Origin: Megalopta genalis
Lineage: Eukaryota > Arthropoda > Insecta > Hymenoptera > Halictidae
Reading direction: 5' to 3'
Assembly (NCBI RefSeq): GCF_051020955.1
Contig: NW_027476766.1
Location: 62,001-126,000 of the forward strand
DNA: 64,000 nt
Each line of letters opens with the position of its first letter. The stretch's first letter is position 1. The position numbers and the translations under genes are program-made. Shown one piece after another: positions 1 through 10,760 of the stretch. The notes below the pieces were generated by a model that worked only from the letters and a program-made list of their open reading frames with translations, was not told the DNA's origin and ran no database searches.

Positions 1-600
1 AGGCTCGGCTTCAAATCTATGCAAATCAAAATCGTTTAGCTTCAAATTCATGTGATATACATGATTTATCTTCAACTGCATGCGAAACAAACGGGTTAGA
101 TTCAAATCCATGCGACAAACATGATTTAGCTTCAAATCAAGGCGAAGTAGAAGGATTTGCTTCAAATCCTTGCGATCAAATGCTATAGATTCAAATACTT
201 GTGATATACATGATTTAGCTTCAACTGCATGCGAACCAAACGAGATAGCTTCAAATCCAAGCCAAAGACATGATTTAGCTTCAAATCTATGCGAAGTAGA
301 AGGCTTAGCCTCAAATCCTTGCGAAACACATGATTTAGATTCAAATCAATGCGAAGTAGAAGGCTTATCTTCGAATCCATGCGAAACAAATCTTTTAGCT
401 TCAAATACATGTGATATACATGATTTAGCTTCAACTGCATGCAAAACGAACGAGTTAGCTTCATATCCAAGCGAAACACATGATTAAGCTTCAAACCAAT
501 TCGAAGTAGAAGGATTAGCTTCAAATCATGCGAAACAAATGGTTTAGCTACAAATACTTGTGATATACGTTATTTATATTCAACTGCATGCGCAACAAAC
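1..600. repeat. H-flavour block 1
   Basis: Monomers here have the H pattern: b-type with TGTGATATACAT, c-type with TCAACTGCATGC, and e-type with GCGAAGTAGAAGG. A 1-bp deletion in TGCGATCAAATGC near 175 and another near 522 shift the 30-bp register. The segment about 180-480 reappears, with few changes, at about 4,130-4,430 (offset 3,951 measured at the rare AATCTTTTAGC variant, 391 versus 4,342). No gene signal is seen. Confidence 0.75.
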
Positions 601-660
601 GAATTAGCTTCAAATCCATGTGAAACCCATGATTTAGCAGCAAATCAATGGGATGTAGAA
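541..660. repeat. Copy of the GATATACGTTATTTA landmark
   Basis: The rare monomer string GATATACGTTATTTA, followed by CATGCGCAACAAACGAA and then CATGTGAAACCCATG, occurs here. The first two parts recur near 38,870, 42,862, 44,269 and 45,529. All three parts recur, slightly diverged, near 47,150 and 51,380. This ties the left edge of the window to blocks 38 to 51 kb away. Confidence 0.8.
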
Positions 661-1171
661 GGTTTAGCTTCAAATCCATGCGAAACCAATGATTTAGCTT
701 CAAATCAATGCGATTTAGAAGGTTTAGCTTCAAATCCAAGTGAAATACATCATTAAGCTTGAAATCAATGCGATGTAGAAGGTTTAGCTTCAAATCCATG
801 CGAAACAAATGATTTAGCTTCAAACACTTTAGATATAAGTGATATAGCTTCAAATGCAGCCGAAACAAACGAGTTAGCTTCAAATCCAAGCGAATCACAT
901 GATCTAGCTCCAAATCAGTGCGAAGTCGAAGGCTTAGCTTCAAATCCATGCGAAACAAATGATTTAGCTTCAGATACTTTGCGATATAAGTGATGTAGCT
1001 TCAAATGCAGACGAATCAAACTAGTTAGCGTCAAATCTATGCGATGTAGAAGGCTTAGCTTCAAATCCATGCGTAAACAAATGATTTAGCTACAAATCGA
1101 TACGAAGTAGCAGGCTTAGCTTCAAATCCATGCGAAACAAATGGTTTAGCTACAAATACTTGTGATATAAA

Positions 1172-3055
1172 TTATTTAGCTACAACTGCATGCGAAACTA
1201 ACGAGTTAGCTTCAAATCCATGCGAAAACACACGATTTATCTTCAAATCAATGCGCTGTAGAAGGCTTAGCTTCAAATCCATGCGATACACATGATTTAG
1301 CTTCAAATCAATGCGATGTAGAAGGTTTAGCATCAAATATAAGCGAAACACATGATTTAGCTTTAAATCAATGCGATGTAGGAGGTTTAGCTTCAAATCC
1401 ATGCGAGGCAAATGACTTTGTTTCAGATACATGCGATGTAAGTGATATAGCTTCAAATGCAGAGGAAACACATGATTTAGCTTCAAATCAATGCGATGCA
1501 GAAGGTTTAGCTTCAGAAACAAACGAAACACATAATTTAGCTTCAAATCAATACGATGTAGCAGGTTTAAATTCAAATCCAAGCGAAACAAATGATTTAG
1601 CGTCAAACAATTGGGATATAAGTGATATAGCTTCAAATGCAGGGGAAACAAACGAGCTACTTTCAACTCCATGCGAAACACATGACCGAGCTTCAAACCA
1701 ATGCGATGTAGAAGGTTTAGCTTCAAATCAATGCGATGTAGCAGGTTTATCTTCAAATCAATGCGATGTAGAAGGTTTAGCTTCAAAACCATGCGAAACA
1801 CATGATTTAGCAGCAAATCAGTGCAATGTAGAAGGTTTAGCTTCAAATCCATGCGATGTAGAAGGTTTAGCTTCAAATCAATGCGATGTAGCAGGTTTAG
1901 CTTCAAATCAATGCGATGTAGAAGGTTTAGCTTCAAATCAATGCGATGTAGCAGGTTTATCTTCAAATCAATGCGATGTAGAAGGTTTAGCTTCAAAACC
2001 ATGCGAAACACATGATTTAGCAGCAAATCAGTGCAATGTAGAAGGTTTAGCTTCAAATCCATGCGATGTAGAAGGTTTAGCTTCAAATCAATGCGATGTA
2101 GCAGGTTTAGCTTCAAATCAATGCGATGTAGAAGGGTTAGCTTCAAATGAATGCGAAACAAATGATTTAGGTTCACATACTTGCGATATAAGTGATATAG
2201 CTTCAAATGGAGACGAAACAAACGAGTTAGATTCAAATCCAAGCGAAACACATGAATTAGCCTCAAATCAATGCGAAGTAGAAGGCTTAGCTTAACATCC
2301 TTGCGAAACATATGATTTATTTTCAGATACTTGCGATATAAGTGATATAGATTCAAATGCAGGAGAAACAAACGTGATAGCCTCAAATACATGCGAAGCA
2401 AGTGATTTAGCTGCAAACTAATGCCATGTAGAAGGTTTTGCTTCAAATACATGCGAAACAAATGATTTTGCTTCAAACACTTAGGGTATAATTGATATAG
2501 CTTCAAATGCAGACGAAACAAACGAGTTAGCCTCAAATCCATGCGAAGCAAATGTTTTATCTGCAAATCAATGCGATGTAGTAGGTTTAGATACAAATCC
2601 ATGCGACATAAATGATTTAGCCTCATATACATGCGATATAAGTGATGTAGCTTAAAATGCAGGAGAAACAAACGGGTTAGCTTCGTATCCAAGCGAAACA
2701 CGTGATTTAGCTTCAAATCAATGCAATGTAAAAGGTTTAGCTTCAAATCCATGCGAAACACATGATTTAGCAGCAAATCAATGCGATGTAGAAGGTTTAG
2801 TTTCAAATCCATGCGAAACAAATGATATAGCTTCAAACACTTGGGATATAAGTGATATACCTTCAAATGCAAACGAATCAAACGAGTTAGCTTCAAACCC
2901 ATACGATACATTTCATTTAGCCTCAAATCGATACGAAGTAGAAGGCTTAGCTTCAAATCCATGCGAAACAAATGATTTAGTTTCAGATACTTTCGATATA
3001 AGTGATATAGTTTCAAATGCAGGGGGAAAAACGAGTTAGCTTCAAATCCATGCAA
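1172..3055 (-). other. Longest open frame (627 codons), probably not a gene
   Basis: The - strand reads as decapeptides of the LKLNHLFRMD and LKLNLLHRID kind, basic and leucine-rich, for 627 codons from an ATG. The frame is open because the monomer is 30 bp (10 codons) and its consensus has no stop in this frame, and because no indel falls in 1,264-3,000. It has no signal peptide that differs from the repeat, no non-repeat N or C terminus, and no domain I recognise. Equivalent frames elsewhere are cut by 1-bp indels and stops. I treat it as a by-product of periodicity. A real transcript or peptide would overturn this. Confidence 0.3.
1711..2135. repeat. 210-bp (7-monomer) tandem duplication
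   Basis: Bases 1,711-1,925 and 1,921-2,135 are identical by eye at an offset of 210 bp. This includes the rare strings GCAGGTTTATCTTC (1,741 and 1,951), CTTCAAAACCATGCG and CAGTGCAATGTAG. The first difference is T versus G at 1,926/2,136. Sequence identity well above the array average marks it as a recent event. The period is seven monomers: one 5-mer plus a pair. Confidence 0.92.
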
Positions 3056-3233
3056 AACACATGATGTAGCTTCAAATCAATGCGATACAGAAGGTTTAGC
3101 TTCAAATCCAAGCGAAACAAATGATTTAGCTTCAAATCAATGCTATGTAGAAGGTTTAGCTTCAATTCGATGCGAAACAAATGATCTAGCATCAGATACT
3201 TGCGATATAACTCAAAAGGCAGGCGAAACTAAC

Positions 3234-3880
3234 GAGATAGCCTCAAATACATGCGATGCAAGTGATTTAGCAGCAAATCAATGCGATCTAGAAGGTTTAG
3301 CTTCACATACATTCGAAGTAAATGATTTAGCTTCAAACACTTGGGCTGTACGTGATATAGCTTCAAATGCAGACGTAACAAACGAGTTCGCTTCATATCC
3401 AAGCGAAACACATGATTTAGCCTCAAATCAATGCTATGTATAAGGTTTAGCTTCAAATCCATGCGAAACCAATGATTTAGCTTCATATACTTGCGATATA
3501 AGTGACATAGCTTCAAACGCAGACGAAACAAAAGTGTTAGCTTCGACTCTAAGCGAATCACATGATTTAGATTCAAATCAATGCGATTTAGAAGGTTTAG
3601 CTTCAAATCAATGCGAAGCAAATGATTTGGCTTCAGATACTAGCGATATAAGTGATATAGCTTCAAATGCAGACGAAACAAACAAGTTAGCTTCAAATAC
3701 AAGCGAAACACATGATTTAGCTGCAAATCAATGCGATGTAGAAGGTGCAGCTTCAAATCCAAGCGAGTCAATTGTTTTAGCTTCAAATATTTGTGATATA
3801 CATGATTTAGCTTCAACTGCACCTGAAACAAACGTGTTAGCTTAAAATTCAAGCGACAAACATGATTTAGCTTCAAATCA
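3234..3880. repeat. S-flavour block after 9-bp deletion
   Basis: The register jumps here because a monomer near 3,210 lost 9 bp. The rest is S flavour, with a string related to the CCTCAAATACATGCGA landmark (3,241). No gene is seen. Confidence 0.7.
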
Positions 3881-4440
3881 ATGCGAAGTAGAAGGATTTG
3901 CTTCAAATGCATGCGATCAAATGCTATAGCTTCAAATACTTGTGATATAGATGATTTAGCTTCAACTGCATGCGAACCAAACGAGATTGCTTCAAATCCA
4001 AGCCAAAGACATGATTTAGCTTCAAATCTATGCGAAGTAGAAGGCTTAGCTTCAAATCCTTGAGAAACACATGATTTAGCTTCAAATCAATGCGAAGTAG
4101 AAGGCTTATCTTCGAATCTATGCGAAACAAATGGTTTAGCTTCAAATACTTGTGATATACATGATTTAGCTTCAACTGCATGCGAACCAAACGAGATAGC
4201 TTCAAATCCAAGCCAAAGACATGATTTAGCTTCAAATCTATGCGAAGTAGAAGGCTTACCCTCAAATCCTTGCGAAACACGTGATTTAGCTTCAAATCAA
4301 TGCGAAGTAGAAGGCTTATCTTCGAATCCATGCGAAACAAATCTTTTAGCTTCAAATACATGTGATATACATGATTTAGCTTCAACTGCATGCAAAACAA
4401 ACGAGTTAGCTTCATATCCAAGCGGAACAAATGATTTAGC
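3881..4440. repeat. H-flavour block 2 with 210-bp internal duplication
   Basis: H-type monomers return with the same 1-bp deletion, TGCGATCAAATGC (about 3,913), as in block 1. The string AGCCAAAGAC occurs at 4,001 and 4,211, and flanking monomers match over the 210-bp offset, giving a second independent 7-monomer duplication. The downstream half matches 180-480. Confidence 0.82.
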
Positions 4441-5255
4441 ATCAGATAATTGCGATATATGTGATATAGCTTCAAATGCAGCCGAAACAACCGAGTGGGC
4501 TTCAAATCCATGCGAGGCACATCATTTAGCTTCAAATCAATGCGAAGTGAAAGGCTTAGCTAGAAATCCATGCGAAACGAATGATTTAGGTTCAGATACT
4601 TGCGATATAAGTAATATAGCTGCAAATTCAGGCGAAACTAATGAGTTAGCTTCAAATCCATGCGAAACACATGATTAAGCTGGATATCAATGCGATGTAG
4701 AAGATTTATCTTCCAATCCATGCAAAATAAATGATTTAGCATCAGATACTTGCGATATAACTGATATAGCTTCAAATGCAAGGGAAGCAAACGAGTTAGC
4801 ATCAAATCCATGCAAAACACATGATTAAGCTTTAAATCAATGCGATGCAGAAGGTGTAGCTTCAAATCCATGCAAAACACATTATTTAGCTTCAAATCAA
4901 TGCGATGCAGAAGGTTTAGCTTCAAATCCAAGCGAAACACATGATTTGGTTCAAATCAATGCGATGTAGAAGGTTTAGCTTCAACTCCATGCGAAACAAA
5001 TGATTTGGCTTCAAACACTTGGGATATAAGTGTTATAGCTTCAAATGCAGACGAATCAAAATAGTTAGCTTCAAAATCCATGCGATACATATCATTTAAC
5101 TTCAAATCTATACGAAGTAGAAGGCTTAGCATCAAATTCATGCGAATCAAATGATTTAGGTTCAGATACTTGTGATATAAGTGATATAGCTTCAACTGCA
5201 GACGAAACAAACGAGTTAGCTTCAAATCCATGCAAAACACATGATTAAGCTTCAA
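4441..5255. repeat. S-flavour block
   Basis: S-type 5-mers with variants carrying GATTAAGCTTC (in-frame stop and a HindIII site) near 4,673, 4,823 and 5,243. A 1-bp loss near 4,950 and a 1-bp gain in TTCAAAATCC near 5,072 are present. No gene is seen. Confidence 0.7.
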
Positions 5256-6340
5256 ATCGATGCGAAGTAGAAGGCTGATCTTCTAATCCATGCGAAACAA
5301 ATGTTTTCGCTTCAAATACTTGTGATATACATGAATTAGCTTCAAATGCAGGCGACACAAACGAGTTTTATCATCAAATCAATCCGAAACACATGATTTA
5401 GCTTCAAATTCATTCGAAACACATGGTTTAGCATAATATTCATGCGAAGCAAATGGTTCAGCTTCAAATAGTTGTGATATACATGATTTTGCTTCAACTG
5501 CATGCGAAACAAACGAATTAGCTTCAAATCCATGCGAAACATGATGTAGCTTCATATCAATGCGAAGTAGAAGGCATGACTTCGAATCCATGCGAAACAA
5601 ATGGTTTAGCTTCAAATACCTGTGATATACATGATGTAGCTTCAACTGCATGCGAAACAGACGAGTTAGCTTCAAATCCAAGAGATAAACGTGATGTAGG
5701 TTCATATCAATGCGAAGTAGAAGTCTTAGTTTCAAATCCATGCCAATCAAATGGTTTAGCTTCAAATATTTGTGATATACATGATTTGGCAAATGCATAC
5801 GAACCAAACGAGTTAGCCACAAATCCAAGTGAATCAAATGATTTAGCTTCAAATCAATGCGAAGTAGAATGCTTATCTTCGAATCCATGAGAAACAAATG
5901 GCTTAGCTTGAAATACTTGTGATATACATGATTTAGCCTGAAAAGCAGGCGATACTAACGAGTTAGCTTCAAATCCATGCAAAACACATGATTTAGCTTC
6001 AAATCAATTGCGAAGTAGAAGGCTGATCTTCGAAACCATGCGAAACAAATTGGTCAGCATCAAATACTTGTGATATACATGATTTAGCTTCAAGAGCATG
6101 CGAGACAAACGAGTTAGCTTCAAATCCATGCGAAACAGATGATTAAGCTCCAAATCAATGCGAAGTAGGAGGGTTAGCTTCAAATCCATGCGAATCAAAT
6201 GGTTTAACTTCAAATATTTGTGTTATACATGATTTGGCTTCAACTGCGTGCGAAACAAATGTGTTAGCTCTAAATCCATACGAAACACATGATTTAGCTT
6301 CAAATCAATGCGAAGTAGAAGGCTTAGCTTCAAATCCAGA
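5256..6340. repeat. H-flavour block 3, includes a 27-bp monomer
   Basis: H-type monomers. At about 5,783-5,809 one monomer is 27 bp: GATTTGGCAAATGCAT lacks three bases relative to its relatives. The same 27-bp form recurs near 10,193. A +2/-2 pair of indels sits near 5,365 and 5,540. Confidence 0.75.
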
Positions 6341-7790
6341 CGAAACACATGATTTAGCTTCAAATCAATGCGATGTAGAAGATTTATCTTCAAATCCATG
6401 CAAAATAAATGATTTAGCATCGGATACTTGCGATATAACTGATATAGCTTCAAATGCAGGGGAAGCAAACGAGTTAGCATCAAATCCATGAAAAATACAT
6501 GATTAAGCTTTAAATCAATGCGATGTAGAAGGTTTAGCTTCAAATCCATGCGACACAAATGATTTAGCTTCAGATACTTGCGATATAAGTGATATAGCTT
6601 CAAATGCAGACTAAACAAACGAGTTAGCTACAAGTCCAAACGAAACACATGATTTAGCTTCGAATCAATGCGATGTAGAATGTTTAGCTTCAAATCCATG
6701 CGACACAAATGATTTAGCTTCAGATGCTTACGATATATGTGATATAGCTACAAATGCAGGCGAAACAAACGAGTTAGCATCAAATCCATGCGAAACACAT
6801 GTTTTAGCTTGAAATTCATGCGATACACATGGTTTAACTACATATTCTAACGAAACAAATGGCTTACTTTTTGATACTTGTGAGAAACATGATCTAGTTT
6901 CAAATTCAGGCGAAACTAACGAGTTAGCTTCAAATCCATGCGAAACACATGATTTAGCTTCAATTCAATGCGAAGTTGAAGGCTTAGCTTCAAAGCCATC
7001 CGAAACAAATGATTTATGATCAGATACTTGCGATATAAGTGATATAGCTTCAAATGCTGGAGAAACCAACGAGTTTGCTCGAAATCTATGCGAAACAACT
7101 GATTTAGCTTCAAATCAATGCGAAGTAGAAGGCTTAGCTTCAAATCCGTGCGGAACAAATGATTTAGCATCAGATACTTGCGATATATGTGATATAGCTT
7201 CAAATGCAGCCGAAATAACCGAGTGGGCTTCAAATCCATGCGAGGCACATCATTTAGCTTCAAATCAATGCGAAGTGGAAGGCTTAGCTAGAAATCCATG
7301 CGGAACAAATGATTTAGGTTCAGATACTTGCGATATAAGTGACATAGCTTCAAATTCAGACGAAACAAACGAGGTAGCTTCATATCCAAGCGAAACACAT
7401 GATTTAGCTGCAAATCAGTGCGATGTAGAAGGGTTAGCTTCAAATCCATGCGAAACCAACAATTTAGCTTCACATACTTGCGATATAAGTGAAATAGCTT
7501 CAAACGCAGACGAAACAAACGAGTTAGCTTCAAATCCAAGTGAATCACATGATTTAGATTCAAATCAATGTGATTTAGAAGGTTTAGCTTCAAATCCAAG
7601 CGAAACATATGATTTTGCTTCAAATCATTGCGATGTAGAAGGTTTAGCTTCAAATACATGCGAAACAAATGATTTAGCTTCAAACACTTGGGATATAAGT
7701 GATATAGCTTCAAATGCAGACGAATCAAACGAGATAGTTTAAAAATCCATGCGATACATATCATTTATCATCAAATCGATACGGAGTAGA
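6341..7790. repeat. S-flavour block with two landmark copies
   Basis: S-type monomers in a constant register from 6,021 to about 7,730. It contains GCAGACTAAACAAACGAG (about 6,603) and TATTCTAACGAAACAAATGG (6,843). Both also occur at 36 kb and 62 kb; the second also occurs at 41,443. Confidence 0.75.
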
Positions 7791-8870
7791 AGGCTTAGCT
7801 TCAAATCCATGCGAATCAAATGGTTTAGCTTCAAATACAAGTGATATACATGATTTAGCTTGAACTGCACCTGAAACAAACGTGTTAGCTTAAAATTCAA
7901 GCGACAAACATGATTCAGCTTCAAATCAATGCGAAGTAGAAGGCTTAGCTTCAACTCCATGCTAGCAAATGCTTTAGATTCAAATACTTGTGATAGGCTT
8001 GATTTAGCTTCAACTGCATACGAAACCAACGATTTATGTTCAAATACAACCGAAACACATGATTTAGTTTCAAATCAATGCGAAGTAGAAGGCTTATCTT
8101 CGAATCCATGCGAAACAAATGGTTTAGCTTCAAATACTTGTTATAAACATGATTTAGCTTCAAATGTAGGCGAAACAAACGAGTTAGCTTTAAATCCATG
8201 TGAAACACATGATTCAGCTTCAAATCAATGCGAAGTAGAAGGCTTAGCATCAAATCCATGCGAATCAAATGCTTTAGCTTCAAATAAATGTGATATAAAT
8301 GATTTAGCTTCAACTGCACGCCAAACAAACGAGTTAGCTTCAATTCCATGCGAAACGCATGATGTAGCTTCAAATCAATTCGAAGTAGAATGCTTATCTT
8401 CGAATCCAAGCGGAACACATGATTTAGCATCAAATCAATGTGAAGTAGAAGGCTAAGTTTCAAATCCATGCGAAACGTATAGTTTAGAATCGAATACTTG
8501 ATTTATACATGATTTAGCTTCAACTGCATGTGAAACAAACGAATTAGGTTCAAATTCAAACGAAACACATGATTTATTTTCAAATCAATGCGAAGTAGAA
8601 GGCTTAGTTTCAAATCCAAGCGAATCAAATGGTTTAGCTTCAAATACATATGATATACATGATTTAGCTTCAACTGCATGCAAAACAAACGAGTTAGCTT
8701 CAAATCCATGCGAAACACATGATTGAGCTTTAAATCAATGCGAACTAGGAGGCTTTGCTTCAAATCCATGCCAAACAAATGATTTAGCATACGATACTTG
8801 CGACATAAGTGATATAGTTTCAAATTCACGGGAAACAAACGAGTTAGCTTCAAATCCACCCGAAATAAAT
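7791..8870. repeat. H-flavour block 4
   Basis: H-type b, c and e monomers, starting after a +1 A variant at about 7,741 and including a 1-bp loss near 7,965 at the same place in the monomer as the losses at 175 and 3,913. No gene is seen. Confidence 0.7.
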
Positions 8871-9540
8871 GAGTTACATTCAAACACTTGGGATATAAGT
8901 GATATAGCTTAAAATGCAGACGAATCTATCGAGTTAGCTTGAAAATCCATGCGATACCTATCATTTAGCTTCAAATCGATAGGAAGTAGAAGGCTTAGCT
9001 TCAAATCCATTCGAAACAAATGATTTAGCATCAGATACTTGCGATATATGTGATATAGCTTCAAATGCAGCCGAAACAACCGAGTGGGCTTCAAATCCAT
9101 GCGAGGCACATCATTTAGCTTCAAATCAAAGCGAAGTGAAAGGCTTAGCTAGAAATCCATGCGGAACAAATGATTCAGGTTCAGATACTTGCGATATAAG
9201 TGATATAGCTTCAAATTCAGACGAAACAAACGAGGTAGCTTCATATCCAAGCGAAACACATGATTTAGCAGCAAATCAATGCGATGTAGTAGGTTTAGCT
9301 TCAAATCCGTGCGAAACCAATGATTTAGAATTAGATACTTGCGATGTGAGTGATATAGCTTCAAATGCAGACGAAACAAACGAGTTAGCTTCATATCCAA
9401 GCGAATGAGATGATTTAGCTTCGAATCAATACGATTTAGAAGGTTTAGCTTCAAATCTATGCCAAACGAATGCTTGAGCTTTAAACACTTGGGATATAGG
9501 TGATATAGCTTAAACTGCATGCGAAACAAACGAGTTAGCT
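8871..9540. repeat. S-flavour block duplicated from about 7.1-7.4 kb
   Basis: The string AGCCGAAACAACCGAGTGGG with CATGCGAGGCACATC (about 9,067-9,113) matches the copy near 7,208-7,255 and another near 4,471-4,513. The three copies share the rare GAGTGGGCTTC variant. Confidence 0.75.
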
Positions 9541-10760
9541 TCAAATCTATGCTAAACATATGGTTTTGCTTCAAATCAATGCGAAGTAGGAGGCTTAGCT
9601 GCAAATTCATGCGAATCGAGTGGTTTAGCTTCAAATACTTGTGATATACATGATTTAGCTTCAACTGCATGCGAAACAAACGTGTTAGCTGCAAATCCAA
9701 GCCAAAAACATGATTTAGCTTCAAACAAATGCGAAGTAGAAGGCTTAGCTTCAAATGCTTGCGAATATAAGTGATATAGCTTCAAATGCAGGGGAAACAA
9801 ACGAGTTAGATTCAAATCCATGCGAAGCACATGATTTAGCTTCAAATCAATGCGAAGGAGAAGGCTGATCTCCGAATCCAAGCGAAACAAATGATTTAAC
9901 TTCAAATACTTGTGATAGATATGATGTTGCTTCAACAGCATGCGAAACAAACGAGTTAGCTTCAAATCCATGCGAAACATAGGATTTAGCTTCAAATCAA
10001 TGCGAAGTAGAAGGCTGATCTTCGAATCCATGCGAAACAAATGGTTTCGCTTCAAATACTTGTGATATACATGATTTAGCTTCAACAGCATGCGAAACAA
10101 ACGAGTTAGCTTCAAATCAATGCGAAGTAGAAGGGTTATCTTCGAATCAATGCGAAACAAATGGTTTAGCTTCAAATATTTGTGATATACATGATTTGGC
10201 AAATGCATGCGAAAAAAATGAGTTAGCCACAAATCCAAGTGAATCAAATGATTTAGCTACAAATCAATGCGAAGTAGAACGCTTATCTTCGAATCCATTC
10301 GAAACAAATGGCTTAGCTTCAAATACTTGCGATATACATGATTTAGCTTGAAATGCAGGCGAAACAAACGAGTTCAAATCCATGCGAAACACATGATTTA
10401 GCTTCAAATCACTGCGAAGTAGATGGCTTAGCTTCAAATCCATGCGAAACAACTGGTTTAGCTTCAAATATCTGTGATATACATGATTTAGCTTCAACAG
10501 CATGCGATTCAAACGAGTTAGCTTCAAATCCATGCGAAGCACATGATTTAGCTTCAAATCAATGCGAAGAGGAAGGCTGATCTTCGCATCCAAGCGAAAC
10601 AAATGGTTTATTAACTTCAAATACTTGTGATAAATATAATGTTGCTTCAACGGCATGCGAAATAAACGACTTAGCTTCAAATCCATGCGAAACACATGAT
10701 TTAGCTTCAAATCAATGCGAAGTAGAAGGATTAACTTCGAATCCATGCGAAATAAATGAT
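9541..10760. repeat. H-flavour block 5 with several register breaks
   Basis: H-type monomers interrupted by +1 near 9,764, a 27-bp monomer near 10,193, a 5-bp loss in GAGTTCAAATCC at about 10,370, and a 3-bp gain in GGTTTATTAACTTC at about 10,605. This is the densest run of indels in the left part. Confidence 0.72.

Larger units (their letters stand above)
601..3233. repeat. S-flavour block, long constant register
   Basis: Monomers are mostly S flavour (CGATATAAGTGATATAG for b/c, GCGATGTAGAAGG for e). From about 1,264 to 3,000 the monomer start stays at 4 modulo 30, so there is no net indel over about 58 monomers. This explains why the longest open frame lies here. A 1-bp loss near 3,025 and a 9-bp loss near 3,210 end the constant register. 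No promoter, splice or gene feature is visible. Confidence 0.8.

Noticed and set aside
1172..3055. A 627-codon leucine-rich basic protein on the - strand
   Set aside because: It is made only of the repeat, has no distinct ends, and equivalent stretches elsewhere are broken by 1-bp indels. A 30-bp period with no stop in this frame produces such frames without selection.
7275..7742. A Cys-periodic decapeptide protein on the + strand (DLASNPCETN-like), resembling pentapeptide-repeat or Cys-rich antifreeze solenoids
   Set aside because: The Leu and Cys spacing of five is suggestive but does not fit the known repeat consensus, and frames are short (about 60 to 175 codons) and end at recurrent stops or frame breaks. 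No ribosome binding site, promoter or non-repeat flank is visible.
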